Positions 24,319-39,770 of a stretch of 64,000 nt of DNA are shown piece by piece (the stretch's first letter is position 1; each line of letters begins with the position of its first letter). The position numbers were made by a program, and so were the translations under genes. Source of the stretch: Chondrilla cf. caribensis (taxonomy: Eukaryota > Porifera > Demospongiae > Chondrillida > Chondrillidae). The stretch is from positions 4,635,400 through 4,699,399 of the forward strand of contig OZ026546.1 in NCBI GenBank assembly GCA_964020155.1. The letters are read 5' to 3'. The notes under the pieces are model-generated. The model was not told where the DNA came from, searched no databases, and worked only from the letters and a program-made list of their open reading frames with translations.

Positions 24319-25200
24319 CTAAAACAATACAGTCGAGAGAAACTTGAGATTCAACTTGTGTGAACATGCCTAGTTTATAAAATGTATGCTTATAATCAAA
24401 TGGCTACAAATTATGTGTGTGCTTTCATATATAGACACAGACCCTGAGGTATGTTTCAGAAATTGCTCAGTTACAAACCAGCCACATTATACACCCGGGA
24501 AACAATTCAACCACAATGGATGCACTCACTCACTCAGTATTCAGTTTTACATAAGATCAGATGAAATCTTCATTATTGTACAAGAAATCCAGTCCAATCA
24601 CAATTATAACAAAGTCTTACATTTTGATGTGTTAATGATGTATAGGCCCACGACGTTACCGCTGAAGACAATACAATTAATAGTTGAATTTGTATACTTT
24701 ACACATCTGTGTGTTAATGTGTGGGTAGTGAGTGTAAAACACGTGCAAATTTGTGAATTCCAATCCTGCCAATTGAGATCTCTCACACACAAAAAGTATA
24801 AGAAAATGAATTGGTACAGGTTGAGTGAAATTGAAATTACATGCCCTTGTTAATGTGTGACATATCAACACAGAATGTGCCAAATACATGTGAATTGTAC
24901 AAATTCTTGTGGTCAGCAATGGCTGCCAGTGCAGGTATAAATTAAAGTTGTGCAGTGTCCCACTGCTAGCAACTTGTGGGAAAACACAGAAATCACAGGA
25001 CCCAAAGACAGCACCTGTCCAGTCATTCAAGGTTAGTTCTCCAGATCTACATCTTCCACTTTTGTGCCATTTACAATATATATATCTGTTTTACTACATA
25101 CTGCTGGCCAAGCTGGATTCTCAGCATGTCACTATCTATTAACTATTGCTATCCGGTGAGGAGACAACTGGGGTTCATCTTTGGCCTTTACCACACTGCA
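24092..25200. repeat. Segmental duplication, copy 1
   Basis: Matches 40157-41556 almost throughout; both begin GTCCTAAACACGTGGCAATG. The homology starts inside the minus-strand gene and ends at the NBR1-like junction near 25200, where the other copy diverges. Copy 2 has about 300 bp extra near 40552-40857. Apart from the candidate minus-strand exon near 24622-24662 I find no convincing exon in 24319-25200. A plus-strand stretch that can read ATCGKTQKSQDPKTAPV ends at a GTTAGT donor in both copies but cannot be verified. Confidence 0.7.
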
Positions 25201-25201
25201 A

Positions 25202-25989
25202 CTATTTGTGGAGAAGACTGCATTGGGGGGCTACCGGACTGGGAGGTGCTGTCCTCGCCAGACGGACCACCCCAGCCTATTCCCCAACTAGGACCTAATC
25301 CAGACAACACCATCAAGGAGCCTCTTACCATAGCCACTGGTCTGGTTAATTCGTTCACCAACTTTGTCAAGGACATCCACGTCCATCACCGCCCACAGGA
25401 CTCCCCAGCTGGGGACATTAGGCTTGAACCCGTTGATAACAACCAGAATATTTGTGGACAGAATGACCTCAACACCCCTTTCGAAGGTGGATCAGACGAG
25501 GACTTTCAGGTATGTATGTATGTATGTACATATTTGCTGCTGTGTGTGTTACAGCACTTGTCTGTGTGTGTCTGCCTCACTGTATGTTCTCCCGATGTTA
25601 TATTCATCCATCTTGTTTGTCCGTAGGATGCCTGTACAGATTTGGTTGACCAACATATACTTGACTCAGTTGAAGTTGTTCAGCAGGTTGGAGACTCCGA
25701 CAAATATACTCCAGAGCTCGAACAAGAGTCTACAGTAGAGAACACACAGGAAGGTATCCAATGTGAAGGAGACAGCTGTGATAACACTTCTACCACGCCT
25801 GCTTTCAAGCTTTCAAAGAAGTACACATCTCCACAGGCAAAGTGGGCACCTCCTTAAGAACCCACTAATCTCGTGGATAGGCTGGTGAGCATGGGATTCC
25901 CGAATCGCCAACTGAACGAGGAGCTGTTGAAGAAGCACAACAACCACATAAGAGCTGTTGTCAATGACCTCCTCGACCGCCAGAGTTGA
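25202..25989 (+). pseudogene. NBR1-like C-terminal fragment, copy 1 (premature stop before UBA)
   Basis: Resembles the C-terminal region of NBR1, a selective-autophagy receptor that binds ubiquitin through a C-terminal UBA domain. Exon 25202-25509 is open (ICGEDCIGGLPDWEVLSSPD and on to GGSDEDFQ); exon 25627-25989 continues DACTDLVDQHILDSVE. At 25855-25857 the lysine codon seen in the other copy is TAA, which cuts off the UBA domain (MGFPNRQLNEELLKKHN), still readable downstream to the old stop at 25987-25989. The 5' end is a junction: upstream sequence belongs to the duplicated block starting at 24092, with ACTATTTGTGG shared at the breakpoint. The upstream NBR1 exons (PB1, ZZ, NBR1 domain) are absent from the window. 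Confidence 0.72.
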
Positions 25990-26661
25990 ACTTGCTGTGT
26001 GTAATTCACCTACCTACCCACAATAATAATGAAATGTTTCATAGTTTAGCACCCACACCCAAACACACACACATACACTGCATATTAAAATTATTATTAC
26101 GAATATCTCTATTTCAGACGTATGTATGTATTAATTTTGTGAGTGTGTTAAAATGATTTTTATAAATTTATGCTGATGCATACAACTTCATATTATGTGT
26201 ATTAGTGCATTGTTTAATTATGTTTTGTGTATTGAAAGGTAGTTACGTGGGTCAAAGTCTGATCCTATTGCACCAAACTCTCCAAACCAACAAGTATTCC
26301 CCCCACACACACTGGAACTATTTAGGCATCTCTTTTTGGGCTTCGAGGTTATTACGTTTGGCATACCCGTTATGCCCGAATTCCAGACCAATTTCTAATT
26401 CTTGGAATTTCAAAATAGGGCATCTTTTTCAAGCAACCCCTAAAAATTAATTTTAGAGTACCCAATCAGCGCTAATAATCACTTATTAGTAGCTACCACT
26501 AGTCTATACATAATATTGTTGTCAATCATTCCTGCATTATCGTACATATGCTGCCTATATATATATAGTGCGATTGTATAATGATGCATACAACATACAG
26601 TATTCATTCACCATAGTAATGATGGTCATGGTGTCTTGAGTTAAAAACAAATAAAAAAAAA

Positions 26662-26973
26662 GGTCACCCACTCGGGGTCGAACCATAGTAAACATAGTAT
26701 CTAAGCTCGAACAAACCCATGGTCGGCTTTATAGGGACTTTCCACAGATACTGTGTACTTGGTCATTCCGCGAATGCAGAAGACACTATTCTAGCTGGGA
26801 GGTCAGTCGCGAGTCCCAAAGCTCCCCCCTACGGTTCTTTGTAGAGAGTATTGCGACTGACCACCAGGAAGTGAGCTCTTTTTTTTTCAGAGAAAAAAAC
26901 CGTCCTTTTGAGGTTTCGAACCCGCGACCTGGAGCCTAGAGTCGTGTCACCTGACCAACCGGCTACCGTGACC
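26662..26973 (-). mobile_element. tRNA-like SINE, copy 1
   Basis: Read on the minus strand it starts GGTCACGGTAGCCGGTTGGT (A-box-like) followed by GCGGGTTCGAAACC (B-box-like) and ends about 310 bp later in GGTTCGACCCCGAG and GGGTGACC plus a T-rich run. Ends are inverted (GGTCAC / GTGACC), and an internal inverted repeat GGTCAGTCGC / GCGACTGACC lies between. A tRNA-derived SINE is the best reading; a composite MITE with tRNA-like ends is the alternative. Copies at 31284-31592 and 35384-35692 were carried along by the segmental duplications. Confidence 0.5.
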
Positions 26974-27242
26974 TATCTATTTTATTACTAGTATCTGCGC
27001 TATTTATAGTTGCCCTAAGTGTGACAATTTGATAAAAAGTGATAAAAGTGGAGTCGCAGAAGCCTTCCCCGGCACTCAAACTACTTAGACGTCTACTTTA
27101 GGTTTGGAAAAACCTTCGCTGGAGATGTAAAGTTCGGCGAAGCCGTTTCGCTTGAATTCTAGCCGAGTTTCTAATTCTCGGCCTTTTGAAATCGGCCATC
27201 TTTTTGCGCAATATAAAATATAATATAAATTCACTGTTTCAG

Positions 27243-28560
<1,318 letters not shown>

Positions 28561-28707
28561 TGGGCACCTCCTAAAGAACCCACTAACCTCGTGGATAGGC
28601 TGGTGAGCATGGGATTCCCGAATTGCCAACTGAACGAGGAGCTGTTGAAGAAGCACAACAACCACATAAGAGCTGTTGTCAATGACCTCCTCGACCACCA
28701 GAGTTGA
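28561..28707 (+). pseudogene. NBR1-like UBA tail fused after an ankyrin exon, copy 1
   Basis: Starts abruptly at TGGGCACCTCCTAAAGAACC, which is mid-exon in the fuller NBR1-like copies, and encodes KEPTNLVDRLVSMGFPNCQL and the rest of the UBA to a stop at 28705-28707. The preceding ankyrin exon enters it in the wrong frame, so the fusion would give a short unrelated tail. TGGG is shared by both parents at the joint. Confidence 0.7.
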
Positions 28708-29044
28708 ACTTGCTGTGTGTAATTCACCTACCTACCCACAATAATAATGAAATGTTTCATAGTTTAGCACCCACACCCAAACACGCACACACACACACTG
28801 CATATTAAAATTATTATTACGAATATCTCTATTTCAGACGTATGTATGTATTAATTTTGTGAGTGTGTTAATTAACCACTAATCGATCGAATGTGGTCGT
28901 GAAATATTTTCCCATGAATCATGGAGAGCCATATTCCATACACTCAATCAGCCCACAATGTTTATCTGCGCAATCACAAATTTTGCTAACCAATGTATAT
29001 ATCTTTGAAGATAACAGGTTTATTATGATAATGTATTATTTAGT

Positions 29045-29190
29045 GGTTAAGACATGGGCACTCGGTATTCGATGTGTCATACTGCCCGAGTGTCCATGTC
29101 TTAACCAGTATAGCATCCATTGCTAACGCTTCATACAATATAAATTGCTGCAGGTATAATAGTACTGTTTCTATGGTAACAGATGCTATA
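29045..29190. mobile_element. Hairpin element plus MITE
   Basis: 29045-29106 is a near-perfect palindrome with 21-bp arms (GGTTAAGACATGGGCACTCGG and its complement with one mismatch). It is followed at 29109-29190 by a relative of the 4682-4779 MITE (TAGCATCCATTGCTAACG ... GTAACAGATGCTATA). The same pair recurs at 37785-37930 in the second duplication unit. Half-elements elsewhere keep the TGTCCATGTCTTAACC box next to the MITE, so the two parts may form one composite element. Confidence 0.55.
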
Positions 29191-29305
29191 ATATGAGAAA
29201 ATGTAATTCTGAAGTACAATGTCATGCAATACAAAAGGCATTTTCCAATCTCATTATATTATAATGATTGTCATATCAAATATATGTGATATATTCAGTA
29301 TAATA

Positions 29306-29815
29306 TGTGACCGTCCACGCGAAAAGGGTCATATTCGCGCATCTGACGGAAATCGAGTTTTCGATATCATTTGAAAGCTTGGACATAGCTACATCAAATA
29401 GTGTAAGCGGCAGCTTCATATCTGTTTCCGTTCTCAAGTTACGGCACTTAAAATGGATAAGTTTGAGAGCTACGCATTCGAGAAAACAAGCAATTTCCGT
29501 TTTCTTGCATGATTCCGTATACTAGCTGTCACATGACACGAACACTGTGTCAAGGCGAACTCTAATGACATTCATAGCTCCGTATTACTATAAAAATGGC
29601 GTATTTCCGGTAGTACGTATTTTGAAAATTCGAAATTATTCGCACAAAACGATCCAATTCGTGACGGTCACACCACGAAAGGTTAGAAAAATATATTTTG
29701 AACAATATTAACCTATAACCGCAAATTCGACAAAAGCGCACGAAAATTCTTTATCACCTCCGTACTCAAATGTTTACATAGCGCGAATATGACCCTTTTC
29801 GCGTGGACGGTCACA
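29306..29815. mobile_element. 510-bp mariner-type MITE with perfect 35-bp inverted ends
   Basis: Begins TGTGACCGTCCACGCGAAAA and ends with its exact reverse complement; the perfect terminal inverted repeat is 35 bp. It is flanked by TA on both sides (29304-29305, 29816-29817). The paralogous site in the second unit (38041-38050) has the same flanks with a single TA and no insert: a true empty site, so the element inserted after the segmental duplication. No transposase ORF. TA target duplication points to a Tc1/mariner-superfamily transposase acting in trans. Confidence 0.85.
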
Positions 29816-30013
29816 TATACACTACATGCACCATATATAAACATATATCATAATTTTAATTGATTTCATGTTAGGCATTATAAAGTGATGTTGACAAACA
29901 ACTACATGCACGTCTTGGGTGCTGTGTTACGTGACCAAGTGCGTACAGAATTGAACACAGTTTTCTAGTAAAAAATGATAAGACAGGAAAAATAACACAT
30001 TTCGCAATTCCAG

Positions 30014-30382
30014 TCAGCTCGACAATACATGCATCTCAATGTCAGTCTGTATGTTTCGCAACGTGTCCAGAGCGAAAGCTTGAGTGACACCCTGGAAACT
30101 GACCCCGTTGACGGACAGAATTTCGTCCCCGCTCTGGAGCTGACCGTTATTCCATGCTGCTCCATCCTTCAAGATGTCCTTGACCATGATGGGGAGATCA
30201 CCTAAGGGACTTCCCACTCCACCCACTATGGTGAACCCCAGACCTCCATGCCCCTTGCGTAGTCTCACTAACTTGACACACCTACAGAGGATTGGGCAAC
30301 AAAGCACACAGCAGGTTGAGTACACTGGACACTTGAACTGAAATAGTACATTGCGTGTGTGTGCCGGCATGTGTGTGTGGTG

Positions 30383-30415
<33 letters not shown>

Positions 30416-31199
30416 CGTGTGAGTGTAAGAGTGATGTATGTCATTTGCTGTTGTGAGCTGAGTGTACCATGCTGTACAGTTGTGCAACTGTGTACTCACT
30501 TTCCAGTTGACTGCTGTGGTGCATGAGGAGTAGCTACTCCCTTCGCTGCCTTCTTCCCAGTTGCCCTTGTAGCCCTGGTACTGTCGCTTGAACTCCTGTT
30601 GGTTGTGCTGGCCGTAGGTACGTGATGACTGGTAGGGAGGGGGAAGCTGAGAACTGCTGTAACTACTTCCTGTTGATGGAAGAGGAAGCGGTGAATGGCT
30701 GTACTTGGTTCCTGTTGTTGGAGGAAGTTGTGAGCCACCATAGCCACTTCCTGTCGATGGAGGCAGTTGTGAGCCACCATAGCCACTTCCTGTCGATGGA
30801 GGCAGTTGTGAGCCACCATAGCCACTTCATGTCGATGGAGGCAGTTGTGAGCCACTATAGCCACTTCCTGTTGACGGAGGAAGTTGTGAGCCACCATAGC
30901 CACTTCCTGTAGACGCAGGATGCTGTGAACTGCTGTAACTACTTGCTCTGTTTGATACAGATGTCTGGTGCATGTCATATGTGGGAGGCGGAAAGGAGGT
31001 CTGGTGGACCATGTGAGGAGTGGACCTTTTGGGAGGATTATAGCCGTACTGAGGTCTGTGATAAGGAGGAGGATAGGAAGGTAAGCCCCCCATGGCAACC
31101 ACAGGAGATGAGGGATAGGTGGGATGACTTGATGGATGGCTTGAGGGATGACTTGAGGGATGACTTGAGGGATGACTTGATGGATGACTTGATGGATGG
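30014..31199 (-). pseudogene. PDZ-domain gene C-terminus, copy 1 (stop, frameshift, truncated)
   Basis: Minus-strand exons 30500-31199 and 30014-30281. The first encodes a Pro/Ser/Tyr-rich linker: HPSS repeats, YPSSPVVAMGGLPSYPPPYH, then five 13-residue repeats SGYGGSQLPPSTG. The second encodes a C-terminal PDZ domain (HGGLGFTIVGG, the ligand-binding loop, to QSGDEILSVNGVSF). One repeat unit carries TGA for GGA at 30827-30829. Four extra bases (TGCA) near 30523 shift the frame just before the donor. The 5' end is lost at about 31200, where the third ankyrin copy is joined. PDZ domains bind protein C-termini in scaffolds; which PDZ family this is cannot be told. Confidence 0.72.
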
Positions 31200-31283
31200 C
31201 TCATTGTATAATGATGCATACAACATACAGTATTCATTCACCATAGTAATGATGGTTATAGTTAAAAAAAAAAAAAAAAAAAA

Positions 31284-31592
31284 GGTCACCCATTCGGGGT
31301 CGAACCATGGTATCTATGCTCAAACAAACCCATGGTCGGCTTTATAGGGACTTTCCACAGATACTGTGTACTTGGTCATTCCGCGAAATTCAATGCAGAA
31401 GACACTATTCTAGCTGGGAGGTCAGCCGCGAGTCCCAAAGCTCCCCCTACGGTTCTTTGTAGAGAGTATTGCAACTGACCACCAGGAAGTGAGCTCTTTT
31501 TTTTTCCAGAGAAAAAAACCGTCCTTTTGAGGTTTCGAACCCGCGACCTGGAGCCTAGAGTCGTGTCACCTGACCAACCGGCTACCGTGACC
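31284..31592 (-). mobile_element. tRNA-like SINE, copy 2
   Basis: Near-identical to 26662-26973, with the same A-box, B-box and GGTCAC ends. The poly-A/T tract at its edge is pure A here (31263-31283) but interrupted in the other copies. Confidence 0.5.
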
Positions 31593-31863
31593 TATCTATT
31601 TTATTACTAGTATCTGCGCTATTTATAGTTGCCCCGCTAAGTGTACAATTTGATAAAAAGTGATAAAAGTGGAGTCGCAGAAGCCTCCCCCGGTACTCAA
31701 ACTACTTAGACGTCTACTTTAGGTTTGGAAAAACCTTCGCTGGAGATATAAAGTTCGGCGAAGCCGTTTCCCTTGAATTCTAGCCGAATTTCTAATTCTC
31801 GGCCTTTTGAAATCGGCCATCTTTTTGCGCAATATAAAATATAATATAAATTCACTGTTTCAG

Positions 31864-33197
<1,334 letters not shown>

Positions 33198-33306
33198 GTG
33201 AGAGTCACACACACACACACACACAACATCATTGTGTAGTCACGTCAATTGCATGTGCAACCTGCACTTCAATGTGCATTGTCTAATTCTTTATCTACCA
33301 TTGCAG

Positions 33307-34644
33307 TTGTAGTTCATGAACAAAGCCCTTGTCAACACATTATAATGGGAATTTTGATGACGAGCCAGCATTCAGAAGTCTAGAGCCCCCACTGCAGAGC
33401 CTGCAACCAGCAGGGAACTTCGAGGTTAGTAAGAGGGTGATGGATGGCTTCCCTCCAACCTGTCCTGTTCTGAGCACACATCCCCTCTGCTGTGCCTCAC
33501 CTGGGACTTTGTTTGCTACAGTACATAGAACAGACTCACTCATACACTCACCTCTAAGCTCTCCTCTGAACTCATCCCTGCAGTGTACAATTTGCTATGT
33601 CAATACTTACATACTGAAGAGCACAGCCTACATACATGCATCAGTGTACCAATTGGAGAGTGTGTGTTGGAAGAAATGAGTTTGTGGTGCTTGTACCCTA
33701 TGTACGTACGTACCCTCTAATGTGCACAGCCATCATGTAAAATCTATTGTTGTTGTTGTTTACAGATTCCAGTGATGAATTTGTTATTGTCATTCCACCG
33801 TGCTTTGATCCGAATGCTCCCCTCACTGCTGCTGGACAGACTCAGCAGAACGCTGTCGAGGACAGGACCAACGACAGGAATAACACTATTTGTGGAGAAG
33901 ACAGCATTGGGGGGGCTACCGGACTGGGAGGTGCTGTCCTCGCCAGACGGACCACCCCAGCCTATTCCCCAACTAGGACCTAATCCGACAACACCATCAA
34001 GGAGTCTCTCACTATAGCCACTGGTCTGGTTAATTCGTTCACCAACTTTGTCAAGGCATCACCGCCCACAGGACTCCCCAGCTGGGGACATTAGGCTTGA
34101 ACCCGTTGATAACAACCAGAATATTTGTGGACAGAATGACCTCAACACCCCTTTCGAAGGTGGATCAGACGAGGACTTTCAGGTACGTATGTATGTATGT
34201 ATGTACATATTTGCTGCTGTGTGTGTCTGCCTCATTGTATGTTCTCCCGATGTTATATTCATCCATCTTGTTTGTCCGTAGGATGCCTGTACAGATTTGG
34301 TTGACCAAAATATACTTGACTCAGTTGAAGTGGTTCAGCAGGTTGGAGACTCCGACAAATATACTCCAGAGCTCGAACAAGAGTCTACAGTAGAGAACAC
34401 ACAGGAAGGTATCCAATGTGAAGGAGACAGTTGTGATAACACTTCTACCACGCCTGCTTTCAAGCTTTCAAAGAAGTACACACCTCCACAGGCAAAGTGG
34501 GCACCTCCTAAAGAACCCACTAACCTCGTGGATAGGTTGTTGAGCATGGGATTCCCGAATCGCCAACTGAACGAGGAGCTGTTGAAGAAGCACAACAACC
34601 ACATAAGAGCTGTTGTCAATGACCTCCTCGACCGCCAGAGTTGA
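33307..34644 (+). pseudogene. NBR1-like C-terminal region, fullest copy (frameshifted, UBA intact)
   Basis: Exon 33307-33423 (DDEPAFRSLEPPLQSLQPAG); exon 33766-34182, starting SSDEFVIVIPPCFDPNAPL, which resembles an NBR1 segment; exon 34282-34644, open to the end and carrying the complete UBA (LVDRLLSMGFPNRQLNEEL, LLKKHNNHIRAVVNDLL). The middle exon has an extra G in a 7-G run near 33910, one base lost near 33985 and an 11-bp deletion near 34055 compared with 25202-25509, so it cannot be read through. The homopolymer change could be an assembly error; the 11-bp deletion probably is not. It lies directly downstream of the ANKIB1-like DWSIEK exon, but the join at 33307-33340 is out of frame. 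Confidence 0.72.
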
Positions 34645-35383
34645 ACTTGCTGTGTGTAATTCACCTACCTACCCACAATAATAATGAAATGTTTCATAGT
34701 TTAGCACCCACACCCAAACACACACACACACACACACTGCATATTAAAATTATTATTACAAATATCTCTATTTCAGACGTATGTATGTATGTATTAATTT
34801 TGTGAGTGTGTTAAAATGATTTTTATAAATTTATGCTGATGCATACAACTTCATATTATGTGTATTAGTGCATTGTTTAATTATGTTTTGTGCATTGAAT
34901 GGTAGTTACGTGGGTCAAAGTCTGATCCTATTACACCAAACTCTCCAAACCAACAAGTATTCCCCCCCCCCACACACACACACAAACTGGAACTATTTAG
35001 GCATCTCTTTTTGGGCTTCGAGGTTATTACGTTTGGCATACCCGTTATGCCCGAATTCCAGACCAATTTCTAATTCTTGGAATTTCAAAATAGGGTATCT
35101 TTATCAAGCAAATAGGGCATCTTTTTCAATCAACCCCTAAAAATTAATTTTGGAGTACCCAATCAGCGATAATAATCACTTATTAGTAGCTACCACTAGT
35201 CTATACATAATATTGTGGTCAATCATTCCTGCATTATCGTACATAAGCTGCCTATATATATAGTGCTCCCCATTTGTGTGGTACACGTAGTGATTGTATA
35301 ATGATGCATACAACATACAGTATTCATTCACCATAGTAATGATGGTCATGGTGTCTTGAGTTAAAAAAAAATAAAAAAAAAAA

Positions 35384-35692
35384 GGTCACCCACTCGGGGT
35401 CGAACCATAGCATCTATGCTCGAACAAACCCATGGTCAGCTTTATAGGGACTTTCCACAGATACTGTATACTGTGTACTTGGTCATTCCGCGAATGCAGA
35501 AGACACTATTCTAGCTGGGAGGTCAGTCGCGAGTCCCAAAGCTCCCCCCTACGGTTCTTTATAGAGAGTATTGCAACTGACCACCAGGAAGTGAGCTCTT
35601 TTTTTTCAGAGAAAAAAACCGTCCTTTTGAGGTTTCGAACCCGCGACCTGAAGCCTAGAGTCGTGTCACCTGACCAACCGGCTACCGTGACC
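35384..35692 (-). mobile_element. tRNA-like SINE, copy 3
   Basis: Same structure and ends as 26662-26973. It lies in the same place relative to the NBR1-like tail upstream and the ankyrin exon downstream, as expected for a tandem segmental duplication. Confidence 0.5.
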
Positions 35693-35960
35693 TATCTATT
35701 TTATTACTAGTATCTGCGCTATTTATAGTTGCCCTAAGTGTACAATTTGATAAAAAGTGATAAAAGTGGAGTCGCAGAAGCCTTCCCCGGTACTCAAACT
35801 ACTTAGACGTCTACTTTAGGTTTGGAAAAACCTTCGCTGGAGATGTAAAGTTCGGCGAAGCCGTTTCGCTTGAATTCTAGCCGAATTTCTAATTCTCGGC
35901 CTTTTGAAATCGGCCATCTTTTTGCGTAATATAAAATATAATATAAATTCACTGTTTCAG

Positions 35961-37299
<1,339 letters not shown>

Positions 37300-37303
<4 letters not shown>

Positions 37304-37451
37304 CTGGGTACCTCCTAAAGAACCCACTAACCTCGTGGATAGGCTGGTGAGCATGGGATTCCCGAATTGCCAACTGAACGAGGAGCTGTTGAAGAAGCAC
37401 AACAACCACATAAGAGCTGTTGTCAATGACCTCCTCGACCGCCAGAGTTGA
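37300..37451 (+). pseudogene. NBR1-like UBA tail fused after an ankyrin exon, copy 2
   Basis: Same chimeric joint as at 28561, here TCTGGGTACCTCCTAAAG, with a T for C change. It encodes the UBA segment MGFPNCQLNEELLKKHN to a stop at 37449-37451. The shared joint and the shared Cys for Arg change show that the fusion predates the duplication of the unit. Confidence 0.7.
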
Positions 37452-37784
37452 ACTTGCTGTGTGTAATTCACCTACCTACCCACAATAATAATGAAATGTT
37501 TCATAGTTTAGCACCCACACCCAAACACGCACCCACACTGCATATTAAAATTATTATTACGAATATCTCTATTTCAGACGTATGTATGTATTAATTTTGT
37601 GAGTGTGTTAATTAACCACTAATCGATCGAATGTGGTCGTGAAATATTTTCCCATGAATCATGGAGAGCCATATTCCATACACTCAATCAGCCCACAATG
37701 TTTATCTGCGCAATCACAAATTTTGCTAACCGATGTATATATCTTTGAAGATAACAGGTTTATTATGATAATGTATTATTTAGT

Positions 37785-37930
37785 GGTTAAGACATAGGCA
37801 CTCGGTATTCGATGTGTCATACTGCCCGTGTGTCCATGTCTTAACCAGTATAGCATCCATTGCTAACGCTTCATACAATATAAATTGCTGCAGGTATAAT
37901 AGTACTGTTTCTATGGTAACAGATGCTATA
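37785..37930. mobile_element. Hairpin element plus MITE, second copy
   Basis: Paralogue of 29045-29190, with the same palindrome (GGTTAAGACATAGGCACTCGG arm, slightly more mismatched) and the same adjoining MITE. Confidence 0.5.
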
Positions 37931-38241
37931 ATATGAGAAAATGTAATTCTGAAGTACAATGTCATGCAATACAAAAGGCATTTTCCAATCTCATTATATT
38001 ATAATGATTGTCATATCAAATATATGTGATATATTCAGTATAATATACACTACATGCACCATATATAAACATATATCATAATTTTAATTGATTTCATGTT
38101 AGGCATTATAAAGTGATGTTGACAAACAACTACATGCACGTCTTGGGTGCTGTGTTACGTGACCAAGTGCGTACAGAATTGAACACAGTTTTCTAGTAAA
38201 AAATGATAAGACAGGAAAAATAACACATTTCGCAATTCCAG

Positions 38242-38606
38242 TCAGCTCGACAATACATGCATCTCAATGTCAGTCTGTATGTTTCGCAACGTGTCCAGAG
38301 CGAAAGCTTGAGTGACACCCTGGAAACTGACCCCGTTGACGGACAGAATTTCGTCCCCGCTCTGGAGCTGACCGTTATTCCATGCTGCTCCATCCTTCAA
38401 GATGTCCTTGACCATGATGGGGAGATCACCTAAGGGACTTCCCACTCCACCCACTATGGTGAACCCCAGACCTCCATGCCCCTTGCGTAGTCTCACTAAC
38501 TTGACACACCTACAGAGGATTGTGCAACAAGGCACACAGCAGGTTGAGTACACTGGACACTTGAACTGAAATAGTACATTGCGTGTGTGTGCCGGCATGT
38601 GTGTGT

Positions 38607-38664
<58 letters not shown>

Positions 38665-39611
38665 CGTGTGAGTGTAAGAGTGATGTATGTCATTTGCTGT
38701 TGTGAGCTGAGTGTACCATGCTGTACAGTTGTGCAACTGTGTACTCACTTTCCAGTTGACTGCTGTGGTGAGGAGTAGCTACTCCCTTCGCTGCCTTCTT
38801 CCCAGTTGCCCTTGTAGCCCTGGTACTGTCGCTTGAACTCCTGTTGGTTGTGCTGGCCGTAAGTACGTGATGACTGGTAGGGAGGGGGAAACTGAGAACT
38901 GCTGTAACTACTTCCTGTTGATGGAAGAGGAAGCGGTGAATGGCTGTACTTGGTTCCTGTTGTTGGAGGAAGTTGTGAGCCACCATAGCCACTTCCTGTC
39001 GATGGAGGCAGTTGTGAGCCACCATAGCCACTTCCTGTCGATGGAGGCAGTTGTGAGCCACCATAGCCACTTCATGTCGATGGAGGCAGTTGTGAGCCAC
39101 TATAGCCACTTCCTGTTGAAGGAGGAAGTTGTGAGCCACCATAGCCACTTCCTGTAGACGCAGGATGCTGTGAACTGCTGTAACTACTTGCTCTGTTTGA
39201 TACAGATGTCTGGTGCATGTCATATGTGGGAGGCGGAAAGGAGGTCTGGTGGACCATGTGAGGAGTGGACCTTTTGGGAGGATTATAGCCGTACTGAGGT
39301 CTGTGATAAGGAGGAGGATAGGAAGGTAAGCCCCCCATGGCAACCACAGGAGATGAGGGATAGGTGGGATGGCTTGATGGATGACTTGATGGATGACTTG
39401 ATGGATGGCTTGAGGGATGACTTGAGGGATGACTTGATGGATGACTTGATGGATGACTTGATGGATGGCTCAACGGATGACTTGATGGATGGTGTGACGG
39501 ATGACTTGACAGGTGGCTTGACGGATGGCTTGATGGATGGACAGAGGTTCCCGGATAACCTGGTAGCACTGGTCTCGGAACCGGGGAGGTACTGTATGAG
39601 GGTCTTGTAAA
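38242..39611 (-). pseudogene. PDZ-domain gene C-terminus, copy 2 (one in-frame stop)
   Basis: Minus-strand exons 38749-39611 (acceptor CTAACTCAG) and 38242-38509. The first encodes RPSYSTSPVPRPVLPGYPGT, a run of about 14 HPSS-type tetrapeptides, a Pro/Tyr-rich stretch and six SGYGGSQLPPSTG-like repeats, then QSSRTYGQHNQQEFKRQYQG and SSPQQSTGK. The second gives the C-terminal PDZ (KGHGGLGFTIVGG, GDEILSVNGVSFQG) and stops at 38242. Splice phases agree (phase 2). The only lesion is TGA at 39072-39074 in place of GGA in one 13-residue repeat; the identical stop is in copy 1. If the stop were read through, the protein would be intact to the end. Upstream exons are absent: a stray plus-strand Calx-beta exon lies there instead. 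Confidence 0.7.
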
Positions 39612-39770
39612 CTGAGTTAGTTTGTAAACACACTGTACATGTATGTGTGCGTACTTATATACGTACGTATGTGAGTGTTCATATTCAACCACAATTTATA
39701 ATGACATACGAAACATTTAATTTATCAAGTGTGGAATGATGTGTTTATCTCTCATTGTTAACTCTCTCAG

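Noticed and set aside
29307..29525. Frame of 72 codons inside the 510-bp MITE
   Set aside because: It starts inside the terminal inverted repeat and has no transposase features.
30496..31098. Minus-strand frame of 200 codons and plus-strand frame over the PDZ-gene repeats
   Set aside because: They are other frames of the 39-bp coding repeat; the frame giving SGYGGSQLPPSTG is in phase with the PDZ exon, the others are not.
33329..33679. Independent protein of about 116 codons
   Set aside because: Only the first third is coding-like (an NBR1-type exon with a donor at 33423); the rest is intron read-through.
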